A DNA stretch of 20,714 nucleotides from a virus, in IMG/VR virus record IMGVR_UViG_3300033571_003803, positions 1 to 20,714 of that record, one strand, 5' to 3'. This document shows, one piece after another, positions 10,763-17,101 of the stretch (positions are counted from its first letter, which is position 1; the number at the start of each line of letters is the position of its first letter). Below the pieces are notes generated by a model. The model did not search any database. It was not told the DNA's origin and was given only the letters and a program-made list of their open reading frames with translations. The position numbers were made by a program, and so were the translations under genes.

Positions 10763-11109
10763 CCAATCACGAGCAAGAAGCATTTGAAGCTATGGTAAAT
10801 CAATACACAAACAAAGGCCGTAACGCCTACCAACGGCTTATAGACGACATACAACAACGTCCTGTTGAAGCATTAATCTGCTCCGAAGGCACAGTCTATG
10901 GCAGTAGATACTATACAGTACAGCCCGAAGGCGGCAACTGGTTAGACATGGAAGTATGGTGCTTGGATACGTTTGGTGAAACTGGTAGTATATGGAGTGA
11001 GACTAAGAATCTAACACCCGAGCCACTAAAGCGATGGTACATGAACAATCGTAAGTTTTGGTTTAAAGAACAAAAAGATCGTGATTGGTTTATACTAAAA
11101 TGGAACTAG
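10759..11109 (+). CDS. LKW-tail family protein, longest copy, 116 aa
   Basis: MTNHEQEAFEAMVNQYTNKG begins an extra N-terminal helical region of about 50 residues. Then come the shared module MEVWCLDTFGETGSIW and the tail KFWFKEQKDRDWFILKWN. ATG 10753, in frame, is an alternative start; reading further upstream would lie inside the previous gene. The last codons AAATGGAACTAG contain the next gene's ATG. Confidence 0.85.
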   Translation: MTNHEQEAFEAMVNQYTNKGRNAYQRLIDDIQQRPVEALICSEGTVYGSRYYTVQPEGGNWLDMEVWCLDTFGETGSIWSETKNLTPEPLKRWYMNNRKFWFKEQKDRDWFILKWN

Positions 11110-11333
11110 TGAACAACAATCGAATAACGTTTAATAATACACGATATCATCTTAACGGCATTATGGAACAGTGGTGTCGTGACACTATAGGTGAAGGCAA
11201 ATGGATAGGCGAGCCCTGCCCTAAAGACTGGACAGGCTTGCCCGACTGGACAATACACAGTATGTTTGGCAATACCACATTTGCTTTTAAACACGCAAGA
11301 CATTATACTTGGTTTATACTAAGGTGGAACTAA
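11100..11333 (+). CDS. LKW-tail family protein, 77 aa
   Basis: Starts at the ATG embedded in the K-W codons of the upstream gene (10-nt overlap). MELVNNNRITFNNTRYHLNG, shared module MEQWCRDTIGEGKWIG, tail TFAFKHARHYTWFILRWN. No separate ribosome site is seen, so translation is presumably coupled. Short N-terminal part compared with 10759. Confidence 0.8.
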   Translation: MELVNNNRITFNNTRYHLNGIMEQWCRDTIGEGKWIGEPCPKDWTGLPDWTIHSMFGNTTFAFKHARHYTWFILRWN

Positions 11334-11728
11334 TGGCCTACAACTACAAAGATTATCTACAACATCCGTATTTTTTGAAAGACGAGCATAACAGTGAAGA
11401 ATACTTTCAGAACAAGTTTGAATGCCGTATCGAAGACAGTAAAGAATATCGTCATTATGTAAGACAAATGCCTTACTATAAATGGGACGGCCGAGAACCA
11501 TACAACATAGAAACTCAAGTAGTGCCTATGAAGTCCATACACTTAACCAGTGATAATCTAAAAAGATTAATAGCAGAGCAAGAACACATGAAGTACCTTC
11601 AAAAAGATGCTGAAGAAGGCAAACGAGTATGGCAGCGAGAACGTGAAGACAGCGTCGTTCGTAGTCGAAATCCCGCAGTGGAAAAAGCATACCGCAACTA
11701 TCAGATGTTATTGGAGTTAGCACGATGA
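11333..11728 (+). CDS. Hypothetical protein within the array, 131 aa
   Basis: MAYNYKDYLQHPYFLKDEHN, tyrosine-rich first half, then a long charged helix (AEQEHMKYLQKDAEEGKRVW) and the end NPAVEKAYRNYQMLLELAR. That end matches the tail of the 9223 product and, loosely, the 12112 product. It lacks the LKW tail, so it is an interspersed non-member. TAATG start junction and ATGA end junction. Confidence 0.8.
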   Translation: MAYNYKDYLQHPYFLKDEHNSEEYFQNKFECRIEDSKEYRHYVRQMPYYKWDGREPYNIETQVVPMKSIHLTSDNLKRLIAEQEHMKYLQKDAEEGKRVWQREREDSVVRSRNPAVEKAYRNYQMLLELAR

Positions 11729-11943
11729 AAATGAAAACATGTGAAGTGGGAATGTTTAGACTTCCTGGTATAGTTATTGAAGCAGATGAAGATGAGACTA
11801 TTTCCGAAGAGCGATTAAAAGAAATGGAAGATTGGTGTAACAGCGAGTTTGGTAAAGGTATGCGTATGACTGAGAGACTGTTTAGTTTTCGTAAAGCTAG
11901 TCAACGAGATTGGTTTATTCTACGGTGGAGTGGCGAGGAATGA
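11725..11943 (+). CDS. LKW-tail family protein, 72 aa
   Basis: MKMKTCEVGMFRLPGIVIEA, acidic centre, shared module MEDWCNSEFGKGMRM and tail LFSFRKASQRDWFILRWS followed by GEE. ATGA overlaps at both ends. The GEE extension provides a GAGGA ribosome site for the next gene. Confidence 0.85.
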   Translation: MKMKTCEVGMFRLPGIVIEADEDETISEERLKEMEDWCNSEFGKGMRMTERLFSFRKASQRDWFILRWSGEE

Positions 11944-12110
11944 AAGTTGTAGATTTGACAAATATTCGTACCTACGAAACTCGCAAAGCAATTGATTGGT
12001 TGTCTAAAACATTTGGACCTCCAGGCAGTCGTTGGAAACTCAAAGCATTGGCACAGGTAGAGTTTACCAAAGACAGAGACGCAACATTATTTTTATTACA
12101 TTGGGGATGA
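11940..12110 (+). CDS. LKW-tail family protein, shortest copy, 56 aa
   Basis: MKVVDLTNIRTYETRKAIDW then SKTFGPPGSRWKLKALAQ and the end VEFTKDRDATLFLLHWG. The WC of the module is WL here and the tail is LHWG. This minimal copy delimits the conserved unit. GAGGA precedes the ATG. Confidence 0.8.
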   Translation: MKVVDLTNIRTYETRKAIDWLSKTFGPPGSRWKLKALAQVEFTKDRDATLFLLHWG

Positions 12111-12111
12111 T

Positions 12112-12477
12112 ATGATTAAAGGAATAACACCTAGTCGGTATATTACAGTAAGTGGCGGCAGTCCAAGTAATCCCTACATCAGCCCAGGTGCAGTAGGTTC
12201 AGGCATGATGCGATACAATGGCAACATGAACTGTATCGAAATCAATGATGGTAACATGTGGAAACAACTAGAGTCGAGTTATGCCACGGTTGAACTAAAT
12301 GTAGAAGCTCAGGCTATCTTAGATTGGGCAAAAAGGAAAATGGCAGAGGAACAACAACTAGATGAGTTATGTAAAAAATACCCAGGACTCGGCAAAGCTA
12401 GAGGCAATTTCGAAACCTTCAAGAGATTGGTTGAGTCTACAGAAAACTTACCCGAATCAGTTCAATCTAGTCCATGA
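12112..12477 (+). CDS. Conserved phage protein with a virion-protein-like repeat motif, 121 aa
   Basis: MIKGITPSRYITVSGGSPSN leads into GMMRYNGNMNCIEINDGNMW (about 35-54). This xxRYNxxxxxIExxDGxxW motif is common in phage tail and fibre-associated proteins. It is followed by a helical region (EAQAILDWAKRKMAEEQQLD) and a tail with PGLGKARGNFETFKRLVE, like those at 9223 and 11333. I recall related unnamed phage proteins. GGGGA lies upstream of the ATG. Confidence 0.8.
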   Translation: MIKGITPSRYITVSGGSPSNPYISPGAVGSGMMRYNGNMNCIEINDGNMWKQLESSYATVELNVEAQAILDWAKRKMAEEQQLDELCKKYPGLGKARGNFETFKRLVESTENLPESVQSSP

Positions 12478-12484
12478 TAAAGTT

Positions 12485-12739
12485 GTGGAAGTTAAGACTG
12501 TAGTCGTACACCGTTTTAAGATGGGCGATGTCGACGACCCAGATCTCTATGCCGCACAACCTTTATACGAGTGGGAACAAAGCGAAATGGGGCAATGGGT
12601 CATGAGTCATGCCGTAGATCAACCCGAGTGGCGCCGCAATATGAACATCAGTCTTTACGGTTATGAGTACGTCATTGTTGCCAAACTGACTGCTAGAGAT
12701 TATACATTTTGGCAGCTAAAATGGGGCAACGGACATTGA
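12485..12739 (+). CDS. Array member with divergent LKW tail, 84 aa
   Basis: The start is uncertain. GTG 12485 gives V(M)EVKTVVVHRFKMGDVDD; ATG 12522 is the alternative. The reading frame is open further left but would overlap most of the upstream gene. YEWEQSEMGQWVMSHAVDQ and YGYEYVIVAKLTARDYTFWQ precede LKWGNGH, so it keeps the ending with a short extension. I recall this EW-x-QSE-x-G pattern from other phages. No ribosome site. Confidence 0.7.
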   Translation: MEVKTVVVHRFKMGDVDDPDLYAAQPLYEWEQSEMGQWVMSHAVDQPEWRRNMNISLYGYEYVIVAKLTARDYTFWQLKWGNGH

Positions 12740-12764
12740 CATAGTATAGAATTGACAGTAAAAT
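12736..12764 (+). promoter_or_regulatory. Sigma70 promoter for the 12785 gene
   Basis: TTGACA (12736-12741), 17 bp, TAAAAT (12759-12764). It overlaps the TGA of the previous gene. A second TTGACA occurs at 12752-12757 without a suitably spaced -10. Confidence 0.75.
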
Positions 12765-12784
12765 AAATACTGAAAAGGACAATT

Positions 12785-12976
12785 ATGGAACAAGTTACAA
12801 TAGGATCAAAGTGGACTACCAGAGAAGGTAGTCATTTCGTAGTCAACGACATCGTAGTTGACCAACGAGGTACTTGGGTCCATTATAATCGCTACGGCTC
12901 AGATAGACAGTATAATTGTTTAATTGAAGCATTCATCAATCGTTTTGTTAAGGACATAAACAGTGGATATTATTGA
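12785..12976 (+). CDS. Small beta-rich hypothetical protein, 63 aa
   Basis: MEQVTIGSKWTTREGSHFVV, then DQRGTWVHYNRYGSDRQYNC and an ending helix IEAFINRFVKD. It looks like a small SH3-like barrel plus helix. AAAAGGA ribosome site before the ATG and its own promoter. It overlaps the next gene by 14 nt. Confidence 0.75.
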   Translation: MEQVTIGSKWTTREGSHFVVNDIVVDQRGTWVHYNRYGSDRQYNCLIEAFINRFVKDINSGYY

Positions 12977-13322
12977 AGTATTATTGTTGTGGGGTGGCGG
13001 CTTCATGCTGGGCTATTGGTTTGCCAATTACAGATTGATAGCTAGACTATTGAGTAATCCAGATGGTGTAATCAAACTACTGGAAAAATACAAACGAGAA
13101 GACTTGATGGCAGAAGAAGCAGACGAAGCAGGTGCTACACCACTTAGAGTTGAACGTCATGCCAACGTGCTTTATTTGTTTAATGCTGACACAAATGAAT
13201 TCCTTGCTCAGGGCACTACGTTACAAGAAGCCTTGGAAATAGTCAAAAAACGATTCCCCTATACTAACTTCAAAGGACACATGTCTAAAGAAGAAGCCGA
13301 TGCTTTGGGTGTTAAAATCTAA
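12963..13322 (+). CDS. Membrane-anchored hypothetical protein, 119 aa, GTG start
   Basis: The start GTG 12963 is chosen because AAGGA (12950-12954) sits 8 nt upstream. One N-terminal membrane helix (VLLLWGGGFMLGYWFANYRL), a charged helix to about residue 55, then a small alpha/beta domain (VLYLFNADTNEFLAQGTTLQ...). This suggests a cytosolic domain tethered to the inner membrane. Function unknown. Confidence 0.8.
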   Translation: MDIIEVLLLWGGGFMLGYWFANYRLIARLLSNPDGVIKLLEKYKREDLMAEEADEAGATPLRVERHANVLYLFNADTNEFLAQGTTLQEALEIVKKRFPYTNFKGHMSKEEADALGVKI

Positions 13323-13340
13323 ACTATTTTACCGTTTTGC

Positions 13341-13369
13341 TTGATTTGCTATTGTGTATAGTTTATACT
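13341..13369 (+). promoter_or_regulatory. Sigma70 promoter for the 13417 gene
   Basis: TTGATT (13341-13346), 17 bp, TATACT (13364-13369). The leader holds a 6-bp hairpin GTTAGC (13378-13383) / GCTAAC (13391-13396) and then AAGGA. Confidence 0.75.
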
Positions 13370-13416
13370 AGTAGAACGTTAGCGAGTAAAGCTAACACTA
13401 ACAAGGAAACTTAAAC

Positions 13417-13689
13417 ATGAAATTCATTAACAAAGAAACTAAGACATTCAAACTTTTCGACGCATTGTACAATGGCGAGAAGGTTACCCAATCAGACGCA
13501 ACCAAGCGTTTTGGTATCAAGAACATTGCTGCAGAAGCTAGCCGTATCCGTCACAATGGTTACGCAGTTTATGCCAAGAGCCGTGTTGCTGGTAACGGTG
13601 TTAAAGTTACTGAATATGAAATGGGCAAGCCAAGCCGTGAAATCGTTGCTCTTGGCTACAAAGCCAAGCAAATGGGTATCACACTTTAA
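13417..13689 (+). CDS. Winged-helix-like small DNA-binding protein, 90 aa
   Basis: MKFINKETKTFKLFDALYNG, then VTQSDATKRFGIKNIAAEAS (a helix-turn-helix-like segment, about 22-42) and a beta-wing region (YAVYAKSRVAGNGVKVTEYE). Very basic. I recall similar small proteins in aquatic phages. Codons are strongly biased to GGT, CGT, AAG and AAC, unlike the AGA/TTA-rich neighbours, suggesting high expression. Complete unit: promoter, leader hairpin, AAGGA site and intrinsic terminator. A nucleoid-type or regulatory role is inferred. Confidence 0.75.
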   Translation: MKFINKETKTFKLFDALYNGEKVTQSDATKRFGIKNIAAEASRIRHNGYAVYAKSRVAGNGVKVTEYEMGKPSREIVALGYKAKQMGITL

Positions 13690-13708
13690 TCGTTAAAGTT
13701 TGATAATC

Positions 13709-13733
13709 AAAGGCTACTTAGGTAGCCTTTTTT
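13709..13733 (+). terminator. Intrinsic terminator after the 13417 gene
   Basis: AAAGGCTAC (13709-13717), loop TTAG, GTAGCCTTT (13722-13730), running into six T residues (13728-13733). It is the only textbook rho-independent terminator I see in the window. Confidence 0.9.
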
Positions 13734-13734
13734 G

Positions 13735-13763
13735 TTGACTAAAATTCCTATAGACCGTATAAT
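13735..13763 (+). promoter_or_regulatory. Sigma70 promoter for the ParB-like gene
   Basis: TTGACT (13735-13740), 17 bp, TATAAT (13758-13763), starting 2 bp after the terminator T-run. The leader is about 55 nt, with AGGA at 13812-13815. Confidence 0.85.
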
Positions 13764-13822
13764 AGCCATATGCGAGATGGACTACGGTTCGTGTTGCTAA
13801 CTCAAACTTATAGGAAAAATTT

Positions 13823-14908
13823 ATGAAAATCAAAAATCAACGTGCCCTAACACGACTGTTGGGCAAGTATAAAATCGCATTCGACGCCAAACCAGGTTTT
13901 ATCGATATGCGTACAATGAGCAAGAACTTCACACATGGAGTCATTCCGTGGAAAGACATTGAAGATCTAAACAACGCTATCATTGGTTCAAGCCCAGTTA
14001 CTCCAAACACTGTCGATCCAAGAGCCACCAAAGGCTACACACTTGAATTAGGATGGGAACTGATGAGTCAGTTCGGTATCCTTAGCGAGATCCAACGAGA
14101 CTTAATCCCAGCACATATTTACGGAATCGAATTTGAATTTGACGCTAGAAAAATTAGTGTTATCCTAGCTATGGAAGATCCTGTAACAGGAATGATTTGT
14201 CCATTCGACGGACATCATACTGCTAGAGCAATTAGCCGACAAGGATGGACACATGCTCCTTGTTTTGTTCTTCGCGCACCTGCTGACATGATTAAAAAGG
14301 ATCCCATGGAAGCTCGTAAGTATCTTATGAGAATCGCAGGCGAAGCATTCCTTAGCATTAACCTTACACACAAGAAAGGTGTTTCTGGTTACGATGCGTT
14401 CACTATTAAAGTAAGTTACGGCGACCCTGCCGCTATTGCTGTAGACAACATTTTGACAGCTAATAACTGTAGGGCAGTACGCATTGCCAAAGACCCTGGC
14501 AACATCAGTCACTATCCTAATCTGTGGGGTTCATACGAACTGTTTGACAGCACTAAAAATAAAGGTCGCTACTTAGATTTAGCGTTAGACTTCCATACTG
14601 CCACTTGGCCTTTGGAACAAGTCTACGGTGCTACTATGATTGGTTTGGCTAACTTCTTTCACAAATGCGAAAAAGCCAAAGTCACACTGGATCAACAGTT
14701 CTTCGATGACCTTGGAACAGCACTTAAGAACACTTACAAACTTAGTAAGTTTACGCACGAAGGATACAAGGCCTGTTACGAACGTGCTCATCCTTACGGC
14801 AGCGCAGGCGACGACTTGATTGTTACCTGTGGTTTTGTACATACTTATAACAAACACGTAGGTAAAGTCACACTGTACACACCAGAACTTCAATTTAAGG
14901 TCAAGTGA
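13823..14908 (+). CDS. ParB/sulfiredoxin-fold-like protein, 361 aa
   Basis: The key motif is DGHHTARA at residues 129-136, followed by a G-W and a hydrophobic strand (HAPCFVLRA). This matches the (D)GHHR/GxxR element of the ParB/Srx nucleotide-binding fold. The first 120 residues include a strand segment (YGIEFEFDARKISVILAMED). The C-terminal 180 residues have no recognised domain. ParB-fold proteins in phages include nucleases, CTP-binding clamps and DNA-modification helpers. It shares TGATG with the next gene and starts a nuclease/modification-rich block. Confidence 0.65.
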   Translation: MKIKNQRALTRLLGKYKIAFDAKPGFIDMRTMSKNFTHGVIPWKDIEDLNNAIIGSSPVTPNTVDPRATKGYTLELGWELMSQFGILSEIQRDLIPAHIYGIEFEFDARKISVILAMEDPVTGMICPFDGHHTARAISRQGWTHAPCFVLRAPADMIKKDPMEARKYLMRIAGEAFLSINLTHKKGVSGYDAFTIKVSYGDPAAIAVDNILTANNCRAVRIAKDPGNISHYPNLWGSYELFDSTKNKGRYLDLALDFHTATWPLEQVYGATMIGLANFFHKCEKAKVTLDQQFFDDLGTALKNTYKLSKFTHEGYKACYERAHPYGSAGDDLIVTCGFVHTYNKHVGKVTLYTPELQFKVK

Positions 14909-15312
14909 TGATAGACTACGTATTTTATATTAAAGGCAGTCCTTTAGGCAATACTGCCTATAAGATTGGCATCAGTGCTCTTAAACATATTGGTAGCCGA
15001 CTTGGTACATATCAAAACACATATGGTCCAACATATGAAGAACGTTTTGAACAAGTGTGGGTTGGTACTGAACAAGAAGTACGTGAACTAGAAAGACTGC
15101 TTAAAATTAAATTTAGACACAACATGGCTGGCCGCACAAGAGGTTATACCGAATGGGTAAAGAATCTTTCCTATACTGAATTGTTTACCGAAGTAGAAGC
15201 TACAATTAAAGGACTAGGGCTTGACATTGTCATACCTGAAGGTGTTACCAAGTTGTTTGAACATGACATTGAAAAGCTAACGCAGACTTATCTTGTAGAA
15301 GCAGATAGTTGA
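14908..15312 (+). CDS. GIY-YIG superfamily (T5orf172/MUG113-like) protein, 134 aa
   Basis: MIDYVFYIKGSPLGNTAYKI gives the paired strands (VFYIKG and YKIGIS), then RLGTYQNTYG, a charged helix with the conserved glutamate in EQEVRELERLLKIKF and an aromatic C-terminal part (GYTEWVKNLSY). This matches the T5orf172-type GIY-YIG subgroup better than homing enzymes. ATG 14908 overlaps the upstream TGA; GTG 14905 is possible. Likely DNA-processing; substrate unknown. Confidence 0.7.
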   Translation: MIDYVFYIKGSPLGNTAYKIGISALKHIGSRLGTYQNTYGPTYEERFEQVWVGTEQEVRELERLLKIKFRHNMAGRTRGYTEWVKNLSYTELFTEVEATIKGLGLDIVIPEGVTKLFEHDIEKLTQTYLVEADS

Positions 15313-15336
15313 CAAATTACAAATTTATTGTATAAT
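15309..15336 (+). promoter_or_regulatory. Sigma70 promoter for the nuclease/methylase pair, leaderless
   Basis: TTGACA (15309-15314), 16 bp, TATAAT (15331-15336). The -35 overlaps the stop of the upstream gene. ATG 15344 lies 7 nt past the -10, so the mRNA probably begins at the start codon. Confidence 0.85.
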
Positions 15337-15343
15337 AGTTACT

Positions 15344-16180
15344 ATGGGCAAACACGAAAGAGACTGGGCTGAAGAAGCCGAACTAGCAGTTACTGATGGA
15401 CTTAATGGTCTGCCAGTATCTGTACACATACAACAGATTGTCGACGGCATTCGAAATAAGATAGCCGCAGACAATCCTAACGATCCGCTAGTCCGTGCTG
15501 AATGGAGCGGTGGCAATAACTACAAAGACCCTGGCGATGTTCATGTGATATTGGCTAGTGGTCGTAAAGAACGAGTTGAACTCAAGATGAGTAAGACTGG
15601 CGGTAGTGGCACAGCCAAGAACCTTGGAGCCAAGACTTTTTATAAAAGTGTGTCTAAAAACATACTGCCTTATCTAGAGTTTGAAGAGTCTTACAAGCTA
15701 CAACGCTACTCACTTATAGAATCCTTAATTGGACGCAAACTTAAGACCGCTACAGACTATTGTACTGAGCTTAGGAAGTTTCCAAGAAAAGGCGATGTAC
15801 ATACTCAAATAGCCAACATCACTAAGCCCGGCCAAACAGCCTACGCACAATATGCGGCTAAAGAATTGAACAACTATCTTACAGAAGTAAATAGTTTAGT
15901 GGGACGTATTCTAAATGTAACAGGTGCTGAAACACCTAAGCAAGATATATCCTACTGTGTAGTACAACATTTCGAAACTGATTATCAAACTGTTGAGTTT
16001 TACAACTTTGCTGACATGGATAGAACAATCGCCAAGATTGCGGCATCGGGTCAGAGTATTAAGTTTTACAATGCTAATGGTAAGGATGTAATTCGATTTA
16101 GTGTAACTTGGAAGAACATCTGTCAAGGAGGCGCTACAGCCTGCTTCAATGTTTTTATAGGCAACGCATTTATTAAATAA
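15344..16180 (+). CDS. PD-(D/E)xK-type nuclease candidate, 278 aa
   Basis: The candidate catalytic set is D65 in KDPGDVHV and E79-x-K81 in VELKMS, i.e. GD-x13-ExK, the PD-(D/E)xK layout. It is followed by an alternating polar region (SKTGGSGTAKNLGAKTFY). The C-terminal part has strands (YCVVQHFETDYQTVEFYNF) and ends FNVFIGNAFIK. Lying 9 nt before an adenine methylase, it looks like the restriction half of a type II pair, although phage PD-(D/E)xK proteins also serve recombination or host-DNA degradation. The probable leaderless mRNA would give low or conditional translation. Fold call moderate, function inferred. Confidence 0.65.
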   Translation: MGKHERDWAEEAELAVTDGLNGLPVSVHIQQIVDGIRNKIAADNPNDPLVRAEWSGGNNYKDPGDVHVILASGRKERVELKMSKTGGSGTAKNLGAKTFYKSVSKNILPYLEFEESYKLQRYSLIESLIGRKLKTATDYCTELRKFPRKGDVHTQIANITKPGQTAYAQYAAKELNNYLTEVNSLVGRILNVTGAETPKQDISYCVVQHFETDYQTVEFYNFADMDRTIAKIAASGQSIKFYNANGKDVIRFSVTWKNICQGGATACFNVFIGNAFIK

Positions 16181-16189
16181 GGCAAAATT

Positions 16190-17101
16190 ATGTTTCCATA
16201 TATCGGCGGCAAAGCGCATCATGTAGGTTGGATGGATCCATTGTTCCCACATCAGTTCGGCACGTTTGTTGAAGTGTTTGGTGGAGCAGGATGGGTCAGT
16301 GTAAAGAGTCCAAAAGTAGCAACAGCTACAACTAGAGTCTATAATGACTTTAATCCCCTGTTGGCTAATGTTTACGAATGTTTAAGAACAGACCCTGCGG
16401 CAGTACTGGCCAAGATGACTGCTACGCCTAAGAGTGATGTCGCATTGTATCGACAATACCAACAGGAACTGTTTGGTCAATTGGATTGGACTAAGGTTAC
16501 ACTAGGTGACATCGACTTGGCTGTAAAGTATTTGTATCTACAAACACAAGTGTTCGCAGGTACACCACTAAGCACAACTAATGTTCCTTACTTTACCGAA
16601 ACTAAAGCTGGAGGCAAGTATCCCAGCAAGTACGATACACTACGTAAGAAGTTAGCCAACGACACTATTACAGATAGACTTAAAGAGATTACAGGTGTTG
16701 AACAAATGGACTGTATTGACCTGATTAAGAAGTATGACAGTCCTGACACATTCTTTTATGTTGATCCTCCTTACTACAATATGGAGTTCTATTACAGTAA
16801 AGACTTTCCTAGAGAGAAGCACGAGGAACTAGCCAACACACTGGCCAATATCAAAGGCAAGTTTGCTCTTAGCTATTACGACTTTGATGACCTAAAAGTA
16901 TTCTATCCAGAAGATAAGTTTACTTGGCATAGACAAAGTGTCTATCGCAGTGCCGCAACTAGAAGCGGCAACAACAAAGATTACAAAACTAAAAGCAAAG
17001 GCACAGAAATTCTTATTATGAATTACACGCCTACACCTGCGATCAAACAACCGAAAGTAAAAAAGGTAGCACTACCTAAAGCATTGTTTACAACAGTATG
17101 A
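16190..17101 (+). CDS. DNA N6-adenine methyltransferase, D12 (Dam-like) class, 303 aa
   Basis: SAM-binding motif FVEVFGGAGW at 26-35 with the N-terminal PYIGGK element before it, YNDFN at 51-55 and the catalytic DPPYY at 192-196. This order is typical of alpha-type D12 methylases such as Dam and DpnM. Length (303) is slightly above Dam; the extra lies in a lysine-rich C-terminus. The recognition site cannot be read from sequence. GATC sites look frequent in this window, so a GATC enzyme would be protecting rather than compensating for avoidance. It pairs with the upstream nuclease; its stop overlaps the next ATG by 4 nt. Confidence 0.9.
   Translation: MFPYIGGKAHHVGWMDPLFPHQFGTFVEVFGGAGWVSVKSPKVATATTRVYNDFNPLLANVYECLRTDPAAVLAKMTATPKSDVALYRQYQQELFGQLDWTKVTLGDIDLAVKYLYLQTQVFAGTPLSTTNVPYFTETKAGGKYPSKYDTLRKKLANDTITDRLKEITGVEQMDCIDLIKKYDSPDTFFYVDPPYYNMEFYYSKDFPREKHEELANTLANIKGKFALSYYDFDDLKVFYPEDKFTWHRQSVYRSAATRSGNNKDYKTKSKGTEILIMNYTPTPAIKQPKVKKVALPKALFTTV

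Noticed and set aside
12362-12484. Upstream extension of the 12485 gene to ATG 12362, or a start at ATG 12474
   Set aside because: The extension would overlap most of the well-supported gene 12112-12477. ATG 12474 has an attractive ATGA junction, but its frame stops after nine codons (at 12501-12503).
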